DNA of 64,000 bases from DATKUK01 sp035530655 (GCA_035530655.1 DATKUK010000142.1:1-64000), one strand, 5' to 3'. Counted from the stretch's first letter, positions 1-9,209 are shown. Notes: generated by a model from the sequence alone, not told the origin. A program made the numbers and translations.

Positions 1-360
1 TTCCTGATCGCTTCGACATTGCTGGTGCCCGGCTACGTCGACGAAACGCAGGTAGGCCGAATCGCAGAGTTTGTCGCCGGGCTCAACCCGACGATTCCGT
101 ACGCTCTGCTGGCCTTTCACCCGGCCTTTCAGATGCAGGACTTGGCGACGACCTCGCGATCCCAGGCCGCCGACTGCCTGGCCGCCGCCTGGTCCGCCCC
201 CGCCTTCCAGAAAGTTTCCGCGACACGCCTCCGCTTGACCGTCTTTGACGCGTCTATCCGTCGAAGGCCTCGAAGAAGCGCCGAGGGTTATCGACCAGGT
301 ACCTGTTCACTCTCTGTAGCGACACACCCGCGCCCATCAGCATCGGTACGCCATGGGTGA
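1..360 (+). CDS. C-terminal part of a radical SAM (pyruvate formate-lyase-activating type) protein, 5' end outside the window
   Basis: The reading frame is open from base 1. The first ~65 residues contain LVPGYVDETQVGRIAEFVAG, PYALLAFHP and a TTSRSQA helix. This is the usual last beta-alpha unit of PflA/AmmeMemoRadiSam-type radical SAM proteins, which activate glycyl-radical enzymes or modify cofactors. The cluster-binding cysteines would lie upstream, outside the window. After about codon 66 (base 200) the frame turns into low-complexity Arg-rich sequence that does not look like the family. A C-run at 197-201 lies just before this change, and frame 3 would then end the protein at base 248. 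A frameshift or natural divergence near the 3' end is therefore possible. The downstream DNA is mobile-element debris on the opposite strand, so the last ~100 bases of this frame may not be coding. Confidence 0.5.
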   Translation, partial: FLIASTLLVPGYVDETQVGRIAEFVAGLNPTIPYALLAFHPAFQMQDLATTSRSQAADCLAAAWSAPAFQKVSATRLRLTVFDASIRRRPRRSAEGYRPGTCSLSVATHPRPSASVRHG

Positions 361-430
361 TCGCGTAGGCGGTATCCGTCCGGTGAACCGCGCGGGTCAG
401 AATTGACAGCCAGGCACGGTGATTGCTCGG
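254..430 (-). pseudogene. 3' remnant of a hydrolase gene, perhaps phosphotriesterase/amidohydrolase-like
   Basis: On the minus strand a frame free of stops runs from about 430 down to a TAG at 254-256. It reads like real protein, with the segments HRTDTAYAITHGVPMLM, AGVSLQRVNRYLVDNPRR and FFEAFDG before the stop. The pattern G-V-S...I/V..L-V-x-N-P-R-R-F-F is typical of the last helix of phosphotriesterase-family hydrolases, which is my reason for the tentative name. No start codon or upstream domain is present, because an IS66 remnant lies immediately 5' of it (446 onward). The simplest reading is a gene cut by IS66 insertion and decay. The assignment rests on one helix, so the family is uncertain. 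Confidence 0.35.
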
Positions 431-445
431 CTGGCTGAGAGGGCA

Positions 446-925
446 TCAACCTTGGTTGACGTTGTCGATGGGTCGCCAACGGTCGGGCAGGAGTTGATCG
501 AGCCTGCTGAGCGGGGTGGCGGCGATGCGGGCGAGCACATCACGCAGGTAGGCCATGGGCTCGACGTTGTGACGCTGGCAGGTGGCGATGAAGCTGAAGA
601 GGGTTGCCGCGGTGCGGCCACCGTTGTCCGAACCGGCAAACAGCCAGTTCTTGCGACCGATCGCCACGCGGCGCAGGGCATTTTCGCTGGCGTTGTTGTC
701 GATGGCCAGCCGGCCGTCGGTGGTGTACACGCACAACGCGTCCCACTGATTCAACGCGTACTGCATCGCCTGGCCCATCGGGCTCTTGGGCAGCACCGAC
801 CCGCCATGCTCGGCCTGCTGCGATTGCAGCCACGTCCGGAACTCCGCGAGGCGAGGCACGGCCCGCTCTTGGCGCAGACGATAACGGGCGCGACGACGTG
901 GGCGTTGGCAATGGGGGCGGCGGCC
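446..925 (-). pseudogene. IS66-family transposase, C-terminal remnant
   Basis: The minus-strand frame ending at 446 encodes the conserved C-terminal third of IS66 DDE transposases. It contains ALNQWDALCVYTTDGRL, then DNNASENALRRVAIGRKNWL, FAGSDNGGRTAA, an F-I-A-T-C-Q helix and a final LDQLLPDRW segment. The frame stays open upstream to about 925 with a degraded RRRARYRLRQERAVPRL helix. It has no start, and it lacks the N-terminal zinc-binding and leucine-zipper regions and the first catalytic Asp residues. A complete IS66 transposase is about 500 residues, so this is roughly a quarter of it. No partner orf1/orf2 (TnpA/TnpB) is seen. It abuts the promoter region of serA at 983 and separates serA from the broken genes at 1-430. 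Confidence 0.85.
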
Positions 926-982
926 GCTACAATGAACTTGCCCATTCAGGCACCCAAGTGGTCTTTACGGAGATTGCGTGTC

Positions 983-2578
983 ATGGTTAAGGTTCTGGTG
1001 GCGGATAAGTTGGCGGAGGCCGGTCTGGCGGCCTTGAAGGCCAGAGCGGGCGTGGAGTTCGAGGCAAAGGTCGGTCTTGACGAAGATGCGCTCGCGGGCG
1101 AGGTGGGCAAGTTCGACGGGATGATCATCCGGTCGGGTGTGAAGGTGACGGCCAAGGTGTTGTCGAACCCAGGCCGCCTGAAGGCAATTGCACGGGCGGG
1201 GGTGGGTGTGGACAACGTGGATCTGCCCGCGGCGACGAAGGCGGGCATTCTGGTGATGAACACGCCGGACGCGAACACGATTGCCACGGCTGAGTTGACG
1301 ATGGCCTTGATGCTGGCGGTGGCGCGGCGGATTCCAGCCGCCCACGAGCACACGGTATCGGGTCAGTGGAACCGCAGCGCGTTTACGGGTACGCAGCTCG
1401 AGGGCAAGACGCTGGGTCTGGTTGGATTGGGTCGCGTGGGCAGCGCGGTGGCCACGCGTGCCATGGCGTTCGATATGCGAGTGTTGGCGTATGATCCGTT
1501 TTTCAAGGGCGATTCGGCCGTTGAGGGGCAGGTGCGCATGGTGGCGTCGGTAGAGGATCTGCTCAAGGAGGTGGACTATCTGAGCATTCATGCGCCGAAG
1601 AACGAGCAGACGGCCGGGATGATCGGGGCCGAGCAACTGGCGATGATGAAGGACGGGGCGCGGGTCATCAACGCGGCGCGTGGGGGCATTGTGGACGAGC
1701 AGGCGCTGGCCGAGGCACTGGAAAACGGCAAGATCGCAGGTGCGGGCTTTGACGTATACAGCAAGGAGCCGCCGGAGGGCAATCCCCTTCTGAAGGCCAA
1801 GAACGTGGTGTTGACGCCGCACCTGGGGGCTTCGGCCAAAGAGGCGCAGACGGCGGTGGCCATTGAGGCCGTCGATGTTCTGCTGAACTATCTGCTGAAC
1901 CAGGAGATTCGCTCGGCCGTCAACGTGGTGGGCATGCCGGCGTCGATGAGCGAGAGAGATCGCTCATACGCCGATCTGGCGACGCGGATGGCAAAGCTGC
2001 TGTCGCCGCTGTGTGAGAAGGGAGCGACTCGTGTGCAGGTCACCACGCACGGCAAGGTGCTGGAGCCGATTTGCGCGACGCTGGCGCGGTACGGATTGAT
2101 CGACGTACTCGATCCGTACGTGGATACGCGTTTGAACGTGATCAACATCGACGGGTTCGCACGGGAACGGGGCATTGAGTTAAGCCACGCAACGGTGGGC
2201 GGCCAGGACGACGGCCCGGCGAAGGTGGTGTTGACGGTTTTGGCCGACGGCTGTGAGCACAGTGTGGAGGGGGCGGTGTACGAAGACGGCCTGCCACGGA
2301 TCCTGTCGATCGACGGGTATCGGATGGACATCGTGCCGGAAGGGCCGATGGTTCTGATCCGCAACGACGACAAGCCGGGCGTGATTGGTTTGGTGGGCAA
2401 GACGTTTGGGGATCACGGGGTCAACATCGCGGACATGACGCTTTCGCGGCACCAGAAGATGGCCCTGATGGTGTTAAAGGTGGACGACCCTGCGCCGGAG
2501 GACGCGGTTCAGGCGTTGCAGAAGCAGCGTCCGCCGATTCAGATGGTTCGCAGCGTCGTTCTGCCGCCGCTTCCGTAG
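983..2578 (+). CDS. serA: D-3-phosphoglycerate dehydrogenase
   Basis: This 531-residue enzyme catalyses the first committed step of serine synthesis, NAD-dependent oxidation of 3-phosphoglycerate to 3-phosphohydroxypyruvate. The nucleotide-binding domain has GLGRVG at about residues 148-153. The catalytic triad of the D-2-hydroxyacid dehydrogenase family is visible as Arg233 (AARGG), Glu262 (KEPPEG) and His280 (TPHLGAS). An intervening allosteric-substrate-binding domain follows. A C-terminal ACT domain begins around residue 459 and includes DDKPGVIGLVGKTFGDHGVN. The length matches the long bacterial SerA form (about 525-530). The frame is open far upstream (to 419), but that part overlaps the IS66 remnant on the other strand. 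The ATG at 983 with GGAG at 969-972 fits the family N-terminus. metY lies downstream on the same strand, which fits a serine/cysteine/methionine role. Confidence 0.95.
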   Translation: MVKVLVADKLAEAGLAALKARAGVEFEAKVGLDEDALAGEVGKFDGMIIRSGVKVTAKVLSNPGRLKAIARAGVGVDNVDLPAATKAGILVMNTPDANTIATAELTMALMLAVARRIPAAHEHTVSGQWNRSAFTGTQLEGKTLGLVGLGRVGSAVATRAMAFDMRVLAYDPFFKGDSAVEGQVRMVASVEDLLKEVDYLSIHAPKNEQTAGMIGAEQLAMMKDGARVINAARGGIVDEQALAEALENGKIAGAGFDVYSKEPPEGNPLLKAKNVVLTPHLGASAKEAQTAVAIEAVDVLLNYLLNQEIRSAVNVVGMPASMSERDRSYADLATRMAKLLSPLCEKGATRVQVTTHGKVLEPICATLARYGLIDVLDPYVDTRLNVINIDGFARERGIELSHATVGGQDDGPAKVVLTVLADGCEHSVEGAVYEDGLPRILSIDGYRMDIVPEGPMVLIRNDDKPGVIGLVGKTFGDHGVNIADMTLSRHQKMALMVLKVDDPAPEDAVQALQKQRPPIQMVRSVVLPPLP

Positions 2579-2618
2579 GCAATCGGGCCGGGAAGCCGAA
2601 TGGGACATTGCGGGGTTC

Positions 2619-2636
2619 GTGTGCCGGTGGGCACAC
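2619..2636 (+). terminator. Hairpin downstream of serA, possible terminator
   Basis: GTGTGCC and GGCACAC form a 7-bp stem with a 4-base loop 40 bases after the serA stop. No T-run follows, so it would be a weak or factor-dependent terminator. The rest of the 2579-2890 gap holds no gene. I looked there for a SAM-type riboswitch ahead of metY and did not recognise one. Confidence 0.3.
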
Positions 2637-2903
2637 GGGAGGGGCGGGTCGTGCGGCGGAAGGGGGATTTGTCGGCTCATCGTATAGCTTCTCCGCTTCG
2701 GAGCTTCGCATGGCCGGGTGTTTGCTGGCCCCGCCGCCTTGGGCAAGAGGTGGTCCGCGGTGTCAGATTGGATGTATAGCAAGTGAGCGCGTGAGTTGGA
2801 AAAGGGGCGGGGTGAGGACTAGACTACTGCGTTTGGCGGTCGTGGGCGGCCGCGATTAACGGGCCGGATCGAGCAGTGGACATCGTTGGCAGGAGGTGAG
2901 CTT

Positions 2904-4202
2904 ATGGCCGAGCATCAGGAGCGTACGTACGGACTTGGCACATTGTGTTTGCACGCCGGGTACGAGCCGGATCCATCACACGGCTCGCGAGCGGTGCCGA
3001 TCGTAGCGACGACGAGCTTTGTGTTTCGCGACACGGAGCACGCGGCGAACCTGTTCGCGTTGAAAGAGCCAGGGTTTATCTACTCGCGGATCATGAACCC
3101 GACATGTGATGCGTTCGAGCGGCGGATGGCGGCGCTGGACGGCGGGGTGGGGGCATTGGCGCTGAGCAGCGGGCAATCGGCCATTTACGTAGCCTTGCTG
3201 ACCATCTTGCGTGCAGGGCAGAACTTCATCACCGCCACGAGCCTATACGGTGGGACGTGGACGCTGTTTACGCAGACGTTGCCGAAGATGGGCATCAAGG
3301 CGAAGTTTTTCGATCCTGCTAAACCCGAATCGATTGGGGCTTTGGTCGATTCGAACACACGTTGCGTGTACCTGGAGACGATTGGGAATCCGAAGAACGA
3401 CGTGCCGGACTTCGAGGCGATCGTGGCGGCGGCGCACGCGCGAGGGCTGCCGGTCATTCTGGACAACACGGTAGCGACGCCGGTACTGCTGAGAAGCTTC
3501 GAGCAAGGGGTGGACATCAACGTCTACTCGTGCACGAAGTTCATAGGGGGTCACGGTCTGCATATTGGGGGATGCATTGTCGATTCGGGGAATTTTGACT
3601 GGACGGCTGAGGCGAAGCGTTGGCCGGAGTTCACCGAGCCGGATCCTTCGTATCACGGCGTCGTGTTCGCCGAGACGGTTGGGAACGCGTGCTTCGTCGT
3701 CAAGTGCCGGACGCACCTGCTGCGCGATATGGGCAGTTGCATGAGTCCGTTCGCGGCGTTTCTGTTCTTGCAGGGGTTGGAGACTCTGCATTTGCGGATG
3801 GAGCGTCACTGCCAGAACGCCCAGCGGGTGGCTGAGTGGCTAAAAAAGCAGAAGGCTGTTACGTGGGTGAACTACCCGGGTCTGCCGGAACATCCGTTCC
3901 ATGCGAACGCCAGGAAGTACCTGAAGGGCTTCGGGGCCATCATGGGGTTTGGCATTCGCGGCGGCAGGCAGGCGGGAGTGAAGTTCATCGATTCGGTGAA
4001 GTTGTTGTCGCACCTGGCCAACATTGGCGACTCCAAGACGCTGGTGATCCATCCAGCCAGCACGACGCACCAGCAGCTCACGCCGGACGAGCAAGTGCAG
4101 ACCGGCGTAACGGATGATTACATCCGTCTGTCGATCGGGACGGAGGATGTAGACGACATTATCGCCGACATCGAGCAGGCGCTGGCCGCCTCGCAGGCGT
4201 GA
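2904..4202 (+). CDS. metY: O-acetylhomoserine (thiol)-lyase / O-acetylhomoserine aminocarboxypropyltransferase
   Basis: This 432-residue PLP enzyme of the Cys/Met metabolism family makes homocysteine (or cysteine) from an O-acyl amino acid and sulfide. Diagnostic segments include CLHAGYEPDP near the N-terminus, PIVATTSFVF, SSGQSAIYVAL, the Asp of ILDNTVATP, and SCTKFIGGHG, in which Lys212 carries the PLP. The length is typical of MetY (about 425-435) and longer than MetB/MetC (about 390). The ATG at 2904 is preceded by AGGAGG at 2891-2896. A TTG 18 bases upstream is also in frame but would lie 5' of that Shine-Dalgarno sequence, so I rejected it. It may be cotranscribed with serA. Substrate preference (O-acetylhomoserine or O-acetylserine) cannot be read from the sequence. 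Confidence 0.92.
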   Translation: MAEHQERTYGLGTLCLHAGYEPDPSHGSRAVPIVATTSFVFRDTEHAANLFALKEPGFIYSRIMNPTCDAFERRMAALDGGVGALALSSGQSAIYVALLTILRAGQNFITATSLYGGTWTLFTQTLPKMGIKAKFFDPAKPESIGALVDSNTRCVYLETIGNPKNDVPDFEAIVAAAHARGLPVILDNTVATPVLLRSFEQGVDINVYSCTKFIGGHGLHIGGCIVDSGNFDWTAEAKRWPEFTEPDPSYHGVVFAETVGNACFVVKCRTHLLRDMGSCMSPFAAFLFLQGLETLHLRMERHCQNAQRVAEWLKKQKAVTWVNYPGLPEHPFHANARKYLKGFGAIMGFGIRGGRQAGVKFIDSVKLLSHLANIGDSKTLVIHPASTTHQQLTPDEQVQTGVTDDYIRLSIGTEDVDDIIADIEQALAASQA

Positions 4203-4214
4203 CGGGGCGCGGCG

Positions 4215-6230
4215 TTAGACCCACCGAGGCCGGGACCAATACGACTGGAAGTTGGACCAGTTGTAGAGGGGCGGGCGTTGGGGTCGGTAGGACGGCCCGG
4301 CTTTGGGCTTGGCCCGGGATCGGTAAAGGGCGATGGCGTCGTGATCCCAGGTGAGCAGTTCGTCGAGGCCATCGTCGTCGAAGTCTTGAGCGAACATGCA
4401 CATGCCTGGTCCGCCATCGTCGGGCATGGGGACGACGAGGTCGCCATCACCGTCGATCAGGCCTCCCTGGAAGCCCTGCGACGGGCGCAGGGGGGTGAGG
4501 ACCATCAACTCTTGGCCTGAGCCATCCCAGTTGACCGGCTGAAGCGTTGCACCGAAGGCGGGGAAGTCTTTGGTCCAGATGCGCCGTCCGGTATGGTCGA
4601 AGAGGGTGATGATGCCGGGGTTGCCGTGGAACAGGACGGTGCCGATCTGAAGGCCTGGCATATCAGTTCGGAAGCGGCCCACGGCGAGTCGCTGGACGTG
4701 GCCCATGACGCGCTGGTGCAGGGCGAATTCGGGGGTGAGTCGCAGCAGGCCGTCCTCCCCGCCGGCCATGAGGATCTCGACGGGGCCTTGCCCTTTTTCA
4801 TCGAGCGGGCCGACGTAGATGGCGTCCTGGTGATCCTGCATGCAAATTCTCCCCAGCAGTTTGCCGTCGGGCGAGAGTCGGCTGTAGCCGGCGATAACAT
4901 CGTCGCGGCCATCGCCGTCGAAGTCCCAGGTTTGCGGGAAGTGGCCGAGGCAGGTGATGTATCGCCAGAGTTCGGTCAACTCCGGCGAGAGGGCGACGAT
5001 CTGGTGGTAGTTGCATTTGACGAGGAGATCGCGTGGTGCGCCGCGTCCGGCCAGATCGGCGAAACTGATCTGCGACAAGACCATGCGGTCGGTTTCGTCG
5101 CCGAAGCCACCGCCGAAGCTGTTCATGTTGTTGCGGTAGCAGTCGGGCAACGTAGTTGGCGTGGGGACTTGGGCCGAATATTGTTCCTGGCCGGTTTGGC
5201 CGTCGAGCACGAGGATGCGGTCATCCAGCGAGCAGATCACTTCGTTTCGTCCGTCGGCGTCGAGGTCGTGTATTTGCAGGGGCAGGTCGGCCGACAGACG
5301 AGGTGGGGACGCGACGGGCTGGCCTTTCTGCCAGAGGATTTGCCCGTCCCAGGTCATAGCGGTAAGCGCAGTGGTAGCGTATTGGGTGGAGCATTGGCCG
5401 AGCACGAAGTCGAGTTGGCCGTCGCCGGTGAGGTCGCCAAGTCGGAGCTGGCGGCCACAGCCGAAACCGTGCGTTTCCCATCGCTTGACGAGAGCAGGTT
5501 CGGGGTAGCGTCGGCGCTTCCGTTTTAGCGCGTTGGCGGCGCGCTTGCGGGCGGTTTGCAGGGGCTTGGATTCGCGACCGATGGGGAGCACACATATGGG
5601 TCCGAAGCGTGCATGCCGCGCGCCGAGGAAGCCGACGCAGCCTTTGGGCAGGATTGCGTCGCGGACGGTCAGTTGGCAATCGCCGATGGTGGCGGAGAGG
5701 ATGGTTTTTCTGGCTTCGACGGTGACGCGGATTCGCTGTCCTTCGGCTGCGACGAAGGGTTTGCAGGTGAGCAGATCCCAGTGGTTGAGAACTCGCCGCA
5801 GGAGCTTTGCGTATCCGTCACCGTCGACTACGGCGGCGTAGTAGTTCTGACTGTTCTGGAGGCGGAAGATCACGCCGACCGGCTGAGGCCATTCGGCGTT
5901 GGTGTTTTGTGGCAACAGTTCGATCCAGGTCTCGACGCGGTAGTCCTGCCAGTCGGGATCACCTTTTGCGAGGATGACGCCGTCGAAGACGGTGCAGGCG
6001 GCGCGGCTTTCGACTGCGGGTCCGTCGGGCAAGTCGACGCGGAGCCACTGAGTCTGGCCCAGCGCGAAGCTGCCTGACCGACTGTGCCAGCCGTCGGTGT
6101 TGTCTTCGGGGCTGGCGGGCTCGGCATGCATCTCAAGATAGGGCCCCTTGGCGACCAACTCGATGGGCCCGGGTCGCAGGCCTTCAAAGCGGTCGTCGAG
6201 GAGGGGATGTACAGGTTCCTGTTCGGCCAT
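4215..6230 (-). CDS. FG-GAP/VCBS-repeat beta-propeller protein with an N-terminal concanavalin-like domain
   Basis: This 671-residue protein has no signal peptide. Residues ~1-210 look like a jelly-roll domain of the DUF1080/LamG kind (SGSFALGQTQWLRVDLPDG, FRLQNSQNYYAAVVDGDGY). A basic linker (KRAANALKRKRRRYPEP) follows at about residue 230. The rest is a propeller with repeated Asp-rich Ca2+-binding loops: DLTGDGQLDFVLG, DLDADGRNEVICS, DFDGDGRDDVIAG and DFDDDGLDELL. Such loops occur in FG-GAP/VCBS proteins and PL11 rhamnogalacturonan lyases. I see no convincing lyase active site, so carbohydrate binding is only a guess. It starts at ATG 6230 behind GGGAGG. It is the last gene of the minus-strand run from 13513, but a 153-bp gap separates it from the GH3 gene, so its membership of that operon is uncertain. 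Confidence 0.8.
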   Translation of the reverse strand: MAEQEPVHPLLDDRFEGLRPGPIELVAKGPYLEMHAEPASPEDNTDGWHSRSGSFALGQTQWLRVDLPDGPAVESRAACTVFDGVILAKGDPDWQDYRVETWIELLPQNTNAEWPQPVGVIFRLQNSQNYYAAVVDGDGYAKLLRRVLNHWDLLTCKPFVAAEGQRIRVTVEARKTILSATIGDCQLTVRDAILPKGCVGFLGARHARFGPICVLPIGRESKPLQTARKRAANALKRKRRRYPEPALVKRWETHGFGCGRQLRLGDLTGDGQLDFVLGQCSTQYATTALTAMTWDGQILWQKGQPVASPPRLSADLPLQIHDLDADGRNEVICSLDDRILVLDGQTGQEQYSAQVPTPTTLPDCYRNNMNSFGGGFGDETDRMVLSQISFADLAGRGAPRDLLVKCNYHQIVALSPELTELWRYITCLGHFPQTWDFDGDGRDDVIAGYSRLSPDGKLLGRICMQDHQDAIYVGPLDEKGQGPVEILMAGGEDGLLRLTPEFALHQRVMGHVQRLAVGRFRTDMPGLQIGTVLFHGNPGIITLFDHTGRRIWTKDFPAFGATLQPVNWDGSGQELMVLTPLRPSQGFQGGLIDGDGDLVVPMPDDGGPGMCMFAQDFDDDGLDELLTWDHDAIALYRSRAKPKAGPSYRPQRPPLYNWSNFQSYWSRPRWV

Positions 6231-6383
6231 GGCAAGTCCTCCCGGTTGGGCTGACCGGGTCAGTTCCTCGGGAAGTGGTTACACGCTGGGATCGGTGTGG
6301 TCAACCGTGGCGGCGTTGCGGCCCAGGCGAGGTACCGGAAAAAGGGCTGAGACAGGGCCTTTGCGGTCAGACGGGGGGTGGTT

Positions 6384-8054
6384 CTACGGGTTTGGGGCGA
6401 GGGGGAGGTGGTCGTCGGCGTCGGGGGTGGTGTAGAGGAACTGGTGCTTGAACTGTTCGGTGCGGCCTCGGCGCTGTGACGTTTGGCGATCGAGCTGAGC
6501 GAGGCAGCCATCGGGCAGGAGGTTGAGCTGGACGGGGCCGAGGCGTCCGGTGTGGCGTTTTGACCGGTACTCGATGTTGGCCTGACCGAGGGCGTCGTCG
6601 AGCTGCCGGCAGAGGTGCTCGCCGGGCAGATTCGACGGCAGGTGGGCGGTTTCGACGTGCAGTCGATAGAAGGGCGGATCGGCCCAGCGCGGGGCGAGTA
6701 CGAAGGACTCGATGGTCAGTTCCAGTTGCCGTGAGAGCTTCTGGACGGCGTGAACGACCTGGCGCTCGGTGAGTTTCTCGCCGGTCATGGAGCTGACGTG
6801 TGCGCCTTTGTGCAGGAACTCGATAACGGGGGCTTGGCCGAGGTAGTCGACGACGCGGACCATGTCGCGGATGTCGTAGCGATAGAGGCCCGAGGCGGTG
6901 GTCAGGAGGACGAAGTATTGCCGGCCGATTTGGAGTTCGCCGCTGCGGAGGACGTCGGGCTGTGACGAGTCGATCTCGTCGGCGGGAATGAACTCGAAGA
7001 AGTTGTGCTGGAAATCGAGGACGCCGGCGGCGGTGCCGTCGGTGAGCGGGACGGTCATTCGTCCCTCACTGGCCAGCAGACCGATGTCGCGGACGGGCAG
7101 GTCGCCGAAGTAGCGGGGCAATTGTCGCAGGTAGAGGCTTAGGGTTCCGCCGATCCAGTTGGCCAGGAAGCTCAGCCGCCAGTAATGCCTTGGCAGAAGG
7201 GCATTATGTTCGGAGACGAGGCGTTCCAGTCGGCGGGCCAGGCGGGGGTCGGGTCGCAGGCAAGGTTTCAGACGGTCACGGATGTGCGGGTCGATCGGCA
7301 GGCGGCGCGTAAGTGTGCCCTCGTGGATATCGCGAATGAGCAGGTCGCGATGCTCATCGGCGACGGATGCAAGGCGGAGTTGGGTGGCGGGGTTGGCGGT
7401 GATGATGAAGGCGACGTCGCGCGGTATGGCCAGTCGCATGATGGTGTAGTACTTGGCAGTGGCGTCGGCGATGTGGGCGAGTTGGCGGGGCGCGGCGTAG
7501 TATCGGCGGACGAGGCGTTTTTGCGTGGCGGCCATGAGTCCGGTGATGGCGCCGCAGGGGATGCCCGCTTTGGTGGTGAATTCGTCCATGGGGCTGGTGA
7601 CCTGGAGGATGGGTCGGAGCACGGCGTCGCGGTGGTCCATGAACATTTTCACGCCGAAGACGGTCCAGCCGCTGCGGTAATCGCGCAGGAACGCCTTTGT
7701 GACAGGGATGAACTTGGGCTGGTCGGTGGTGCCGCTGGTGAGGGCGAACATGAGCAGGCGCTGGCGCGAGCCCAGCAAGGCGCGTGTGTGGCCTCGCTTG
7801 GCCTGTTCGATGTACGGCTTGTAGTACTCGTAGCCGCGGACGGGGACGTTGGCTGCGAAGTCGCGATAGTTCCTGATGCGGTCGAAGTGGTGGGCGCGTC
7901 CGAAGTCGGAGTCGGCGTTCAGGGCGAGCTTTTGCTGGAGGACACGCTGCTGGACAGCCGTCGCTTGAGCGGCCACCTGGCGGAAGCGCTGGTAGGCGCG
8001 GCGTGCGTGGTGGTAGGCGGCGGCGGCGACGATTCGATCGATCCAGCGTGGCAT
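6384..8054 (-). CDS. GH3 auxin-responsive-promoter family adenylating enzyme
   Basis: This 556-residue member of the GH3 family belongs to the ANL adenylate-forming superfamily. Known GH3 enzymes activate a carboxylic acid as acyl-AMP and transfer it to an amine, usually an amino acid. The ATP loop is FALTSGTTDQPKFIPVT at about residues 104-120. Further family marks are GVLDFQHNFFEFIPADE, the GLYRYDIRDMVRV strand and FLHKGAHVSSMTGEKLTE with the conserved SMTGEKL hinge. The length is normal for bacterial GH3 proteins. It lies 78 bp downstream of the alpha/beta hydrolase and in line with the ACP/ketosynthase genes, which suggests that it activates or releases their product as an amide. That link is inference. 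The acyl and amine substrates are unknown. Confidence 0.85.
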   Translation of the reverse strand: MPRWIDRIVAAAAYHHARRAYQRFRQVAAQATAVQQRVLQQKLALNADSDFGRAHHFDRIRNYRDFAANVPVRGYEYYKPYIEQAKRGHTRALLGSRQRLLMFALTSGTTDQPKFIPVTKAFLRDYRSGWTVFGVKMFMDHRDAVLRPILQVTSPMDEFTTKAGIPCGAITGLMAATQKRLVRRYYAAPRQLAHIADATAKYYTIMRLAIPRDVAFIITANPATQLRLASVADEHRDLLIRDIHEGTLTRRLPIDPHIRDRLKPCLRPDPRLARRLERLVSEHNALLPRHYWRLSFLANWIGGTLSLYLRQLPRYFGDLPVRDIGLLASEGRMTVPLTDGTAAGVLDFQHNFFEFIPADEIDSSQPDVLRSGELQIGRQYFVLLTTASGLYRYDIRDMVRVVDYLGQAPVIEFLHKGAHVSSMTGEKLTERQVVHAVQKLSRQLELTIESFVLAPRWADPPFYRLHVETAHLPSNLPGEHLCRQLDDALGQANIEYRSKRHTGRLGPVQLNLLPDGCLAQLDRQTSQRRGRTEQFKHQFLYTTPDADDHLPLAPNP

Positions 8055-8132
8055 AGTAGAACGTGCCTGGCATCGTATGCCTGGACGTCGGGCATTGTAA
8101 CGCGATTGTGATCGAGGTGGGGCGTTCGAGCG

Positions 8133-9209
8133 CTATGCGGTTGAGGCGACGAGATGGTCGCCGAAGTCGGCGGTTTCGGCGACGACGCCGGCTAGATAGC
8201 GGTCGAAGAAGGCGACGGTGCGATCGGCGTAGGGTGCGGGTTCGGCGATGGCGGCCTGATTGTGCTTGGCTCCCGGGACGATCCAGATGTATTTGGGTTG
8301 GGCGGCCTGGTCGTAGAGCAGTCGGGTCTGCTGGACGGGTATGTAGCTGTCCTTTTCGCCGTGGATGAAGAAGATCGGTGTGGGTTTCATCCGTTTGAGG
8401 GCCTTGCGGACGGAGGGGAAGTGGCAGTTGAAGCATCGCTTGGTGAATCGCATGACGAGCCACCGGAGGAACCGCCAGAAGACCGGGGGGTGGTTTTCGT
8501 AGAGAAAGCGGACCTTGGCGAAGATGTACGCCCAGCGTTTCATGAGGTGTTCGAGGATGGAGTCGGTGCTGAACGCGCCGTCGCAGAGGATGCATTTGAC
8601 GACGCTGGGTTCGTCATGTTCGGGGGCCAGCAGGGCGGCGGCGGCGCCCCTGGATATTCCGAAGAGTCCCAGCTCGACGGGGTAGCCTTGTGTTTCGAGC
8701 CAGTCCTCGACGAAGGCGATAGCGCCCATCATGTCGGCGACTTCGCGGTCGCTGACCCATTGGCGCGGGGTATAGTCTTCCTGGCCGGGCGACTGGCCGT
8801 GCCCGCGGAAGTCGAAGCTGAAGACGTCATATCCGGCGCTGAGCAGGGGGCGGCAATAGCGTGCACAGCTGTACATGTCGCTGGCGAACTCGTGGGCGAA
8901 GATGACGGTTCCTCTGCGGGGCCCGCGTCGCCGTCCATAGAGGAACATGCCTCGCAGGGAGGTGCCGTCGAGGGCGCGAAAGTCGATCTCGTCGCCGGCG
9001 ATGGGTTCGAAGTCTCGGGGTCCCATCGACAGTGGAGGCGGCGTATCCTCCATGACCCTGAGGATGATGCGGACGTAGCGTCCGAGGATGAGGATGGGGG
9101 TAACGGTGACGACGGCGACGGTCATCACGATGGAGAAGAGGGCCCAGTTGCGCAGGATGAAATCCCACGCCGTCCAGCCGATTGTTTCCATCATACCGGG
9201 TTCAATCAT
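8133..9209 (-). CDS. Membrane-anchored alpha/beta hydrolase
   Basis: The protein has 358 residues. One hydrophobic helix (~residues 24-45, SIVMTVAVVTVTPILIL) sits near the N-terminus, followed by an alpha/beta-hydrolase domain. The nucleophile elbow is GISRG with Ser186, and the acid is probably Asp287 in HGEKDSYIP. The base is His316 in GAKHNQA, so the triad is complete. The oxyanion-side sequence is FAHEFASDM, and the lid helices are unusually rich in aromatic and basic residues. The family includes acyl esterases, thioesterases and BAAT-like enzymes. A role in releasing or trimming an acyl product is plausible because it lies between fabF (168 bp upstream) and the GH3 gene, but this is inference. 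The start is uncertain: ATGs occur at codons 1, 6 and 7, with no clear ribosome site for any of them. Confidence 0.82.
   Translation of the reverse strand: MIEPGMMETIGWTAWDFILRNWALFSIVMTVAVVTVTPILILGRYVRIILRVMEDTPPPLSMGPRDFEPIAGDEIDFRALDGTSLRGMFLYGRRRGPRRGTVIFAHEFASDMYSCARYCRPLLSAGYDVFSFDFRGHGQSPGQEDYTPRQWVSDREVADMMGAIAFVEDWLETQGYPVELGLFGISRGAAAALLAPEHDEPSVVKCILCDGAFSTDSILEHLMKRWAYIFAKVRFLYENHPPVFWRFLRWLVMRFTKRCFNCHFPSVRKALKRMKPTPIFFIHGEKDSYIPVQQTRLLYDQAAQPKYIWIVPGAKHNQAAIAEPAPYADRTVAFFDRYLAGVVAETADFGDHLVASTA

Noticed and set aside
419..982. An N-terminal extension of serA of 188 codons in the same frame
   Set aside because: It is antisense to the IS66 transposase remnant, has no dehydrogenase-like sequence, and the ATG at 983 with GGAG fits the family.
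2579..2890. Possible SAM riboswitch before metY
   Set aside because: No SAM-I, SAM-II or SAH consensus was found; only a small hairpin is present.
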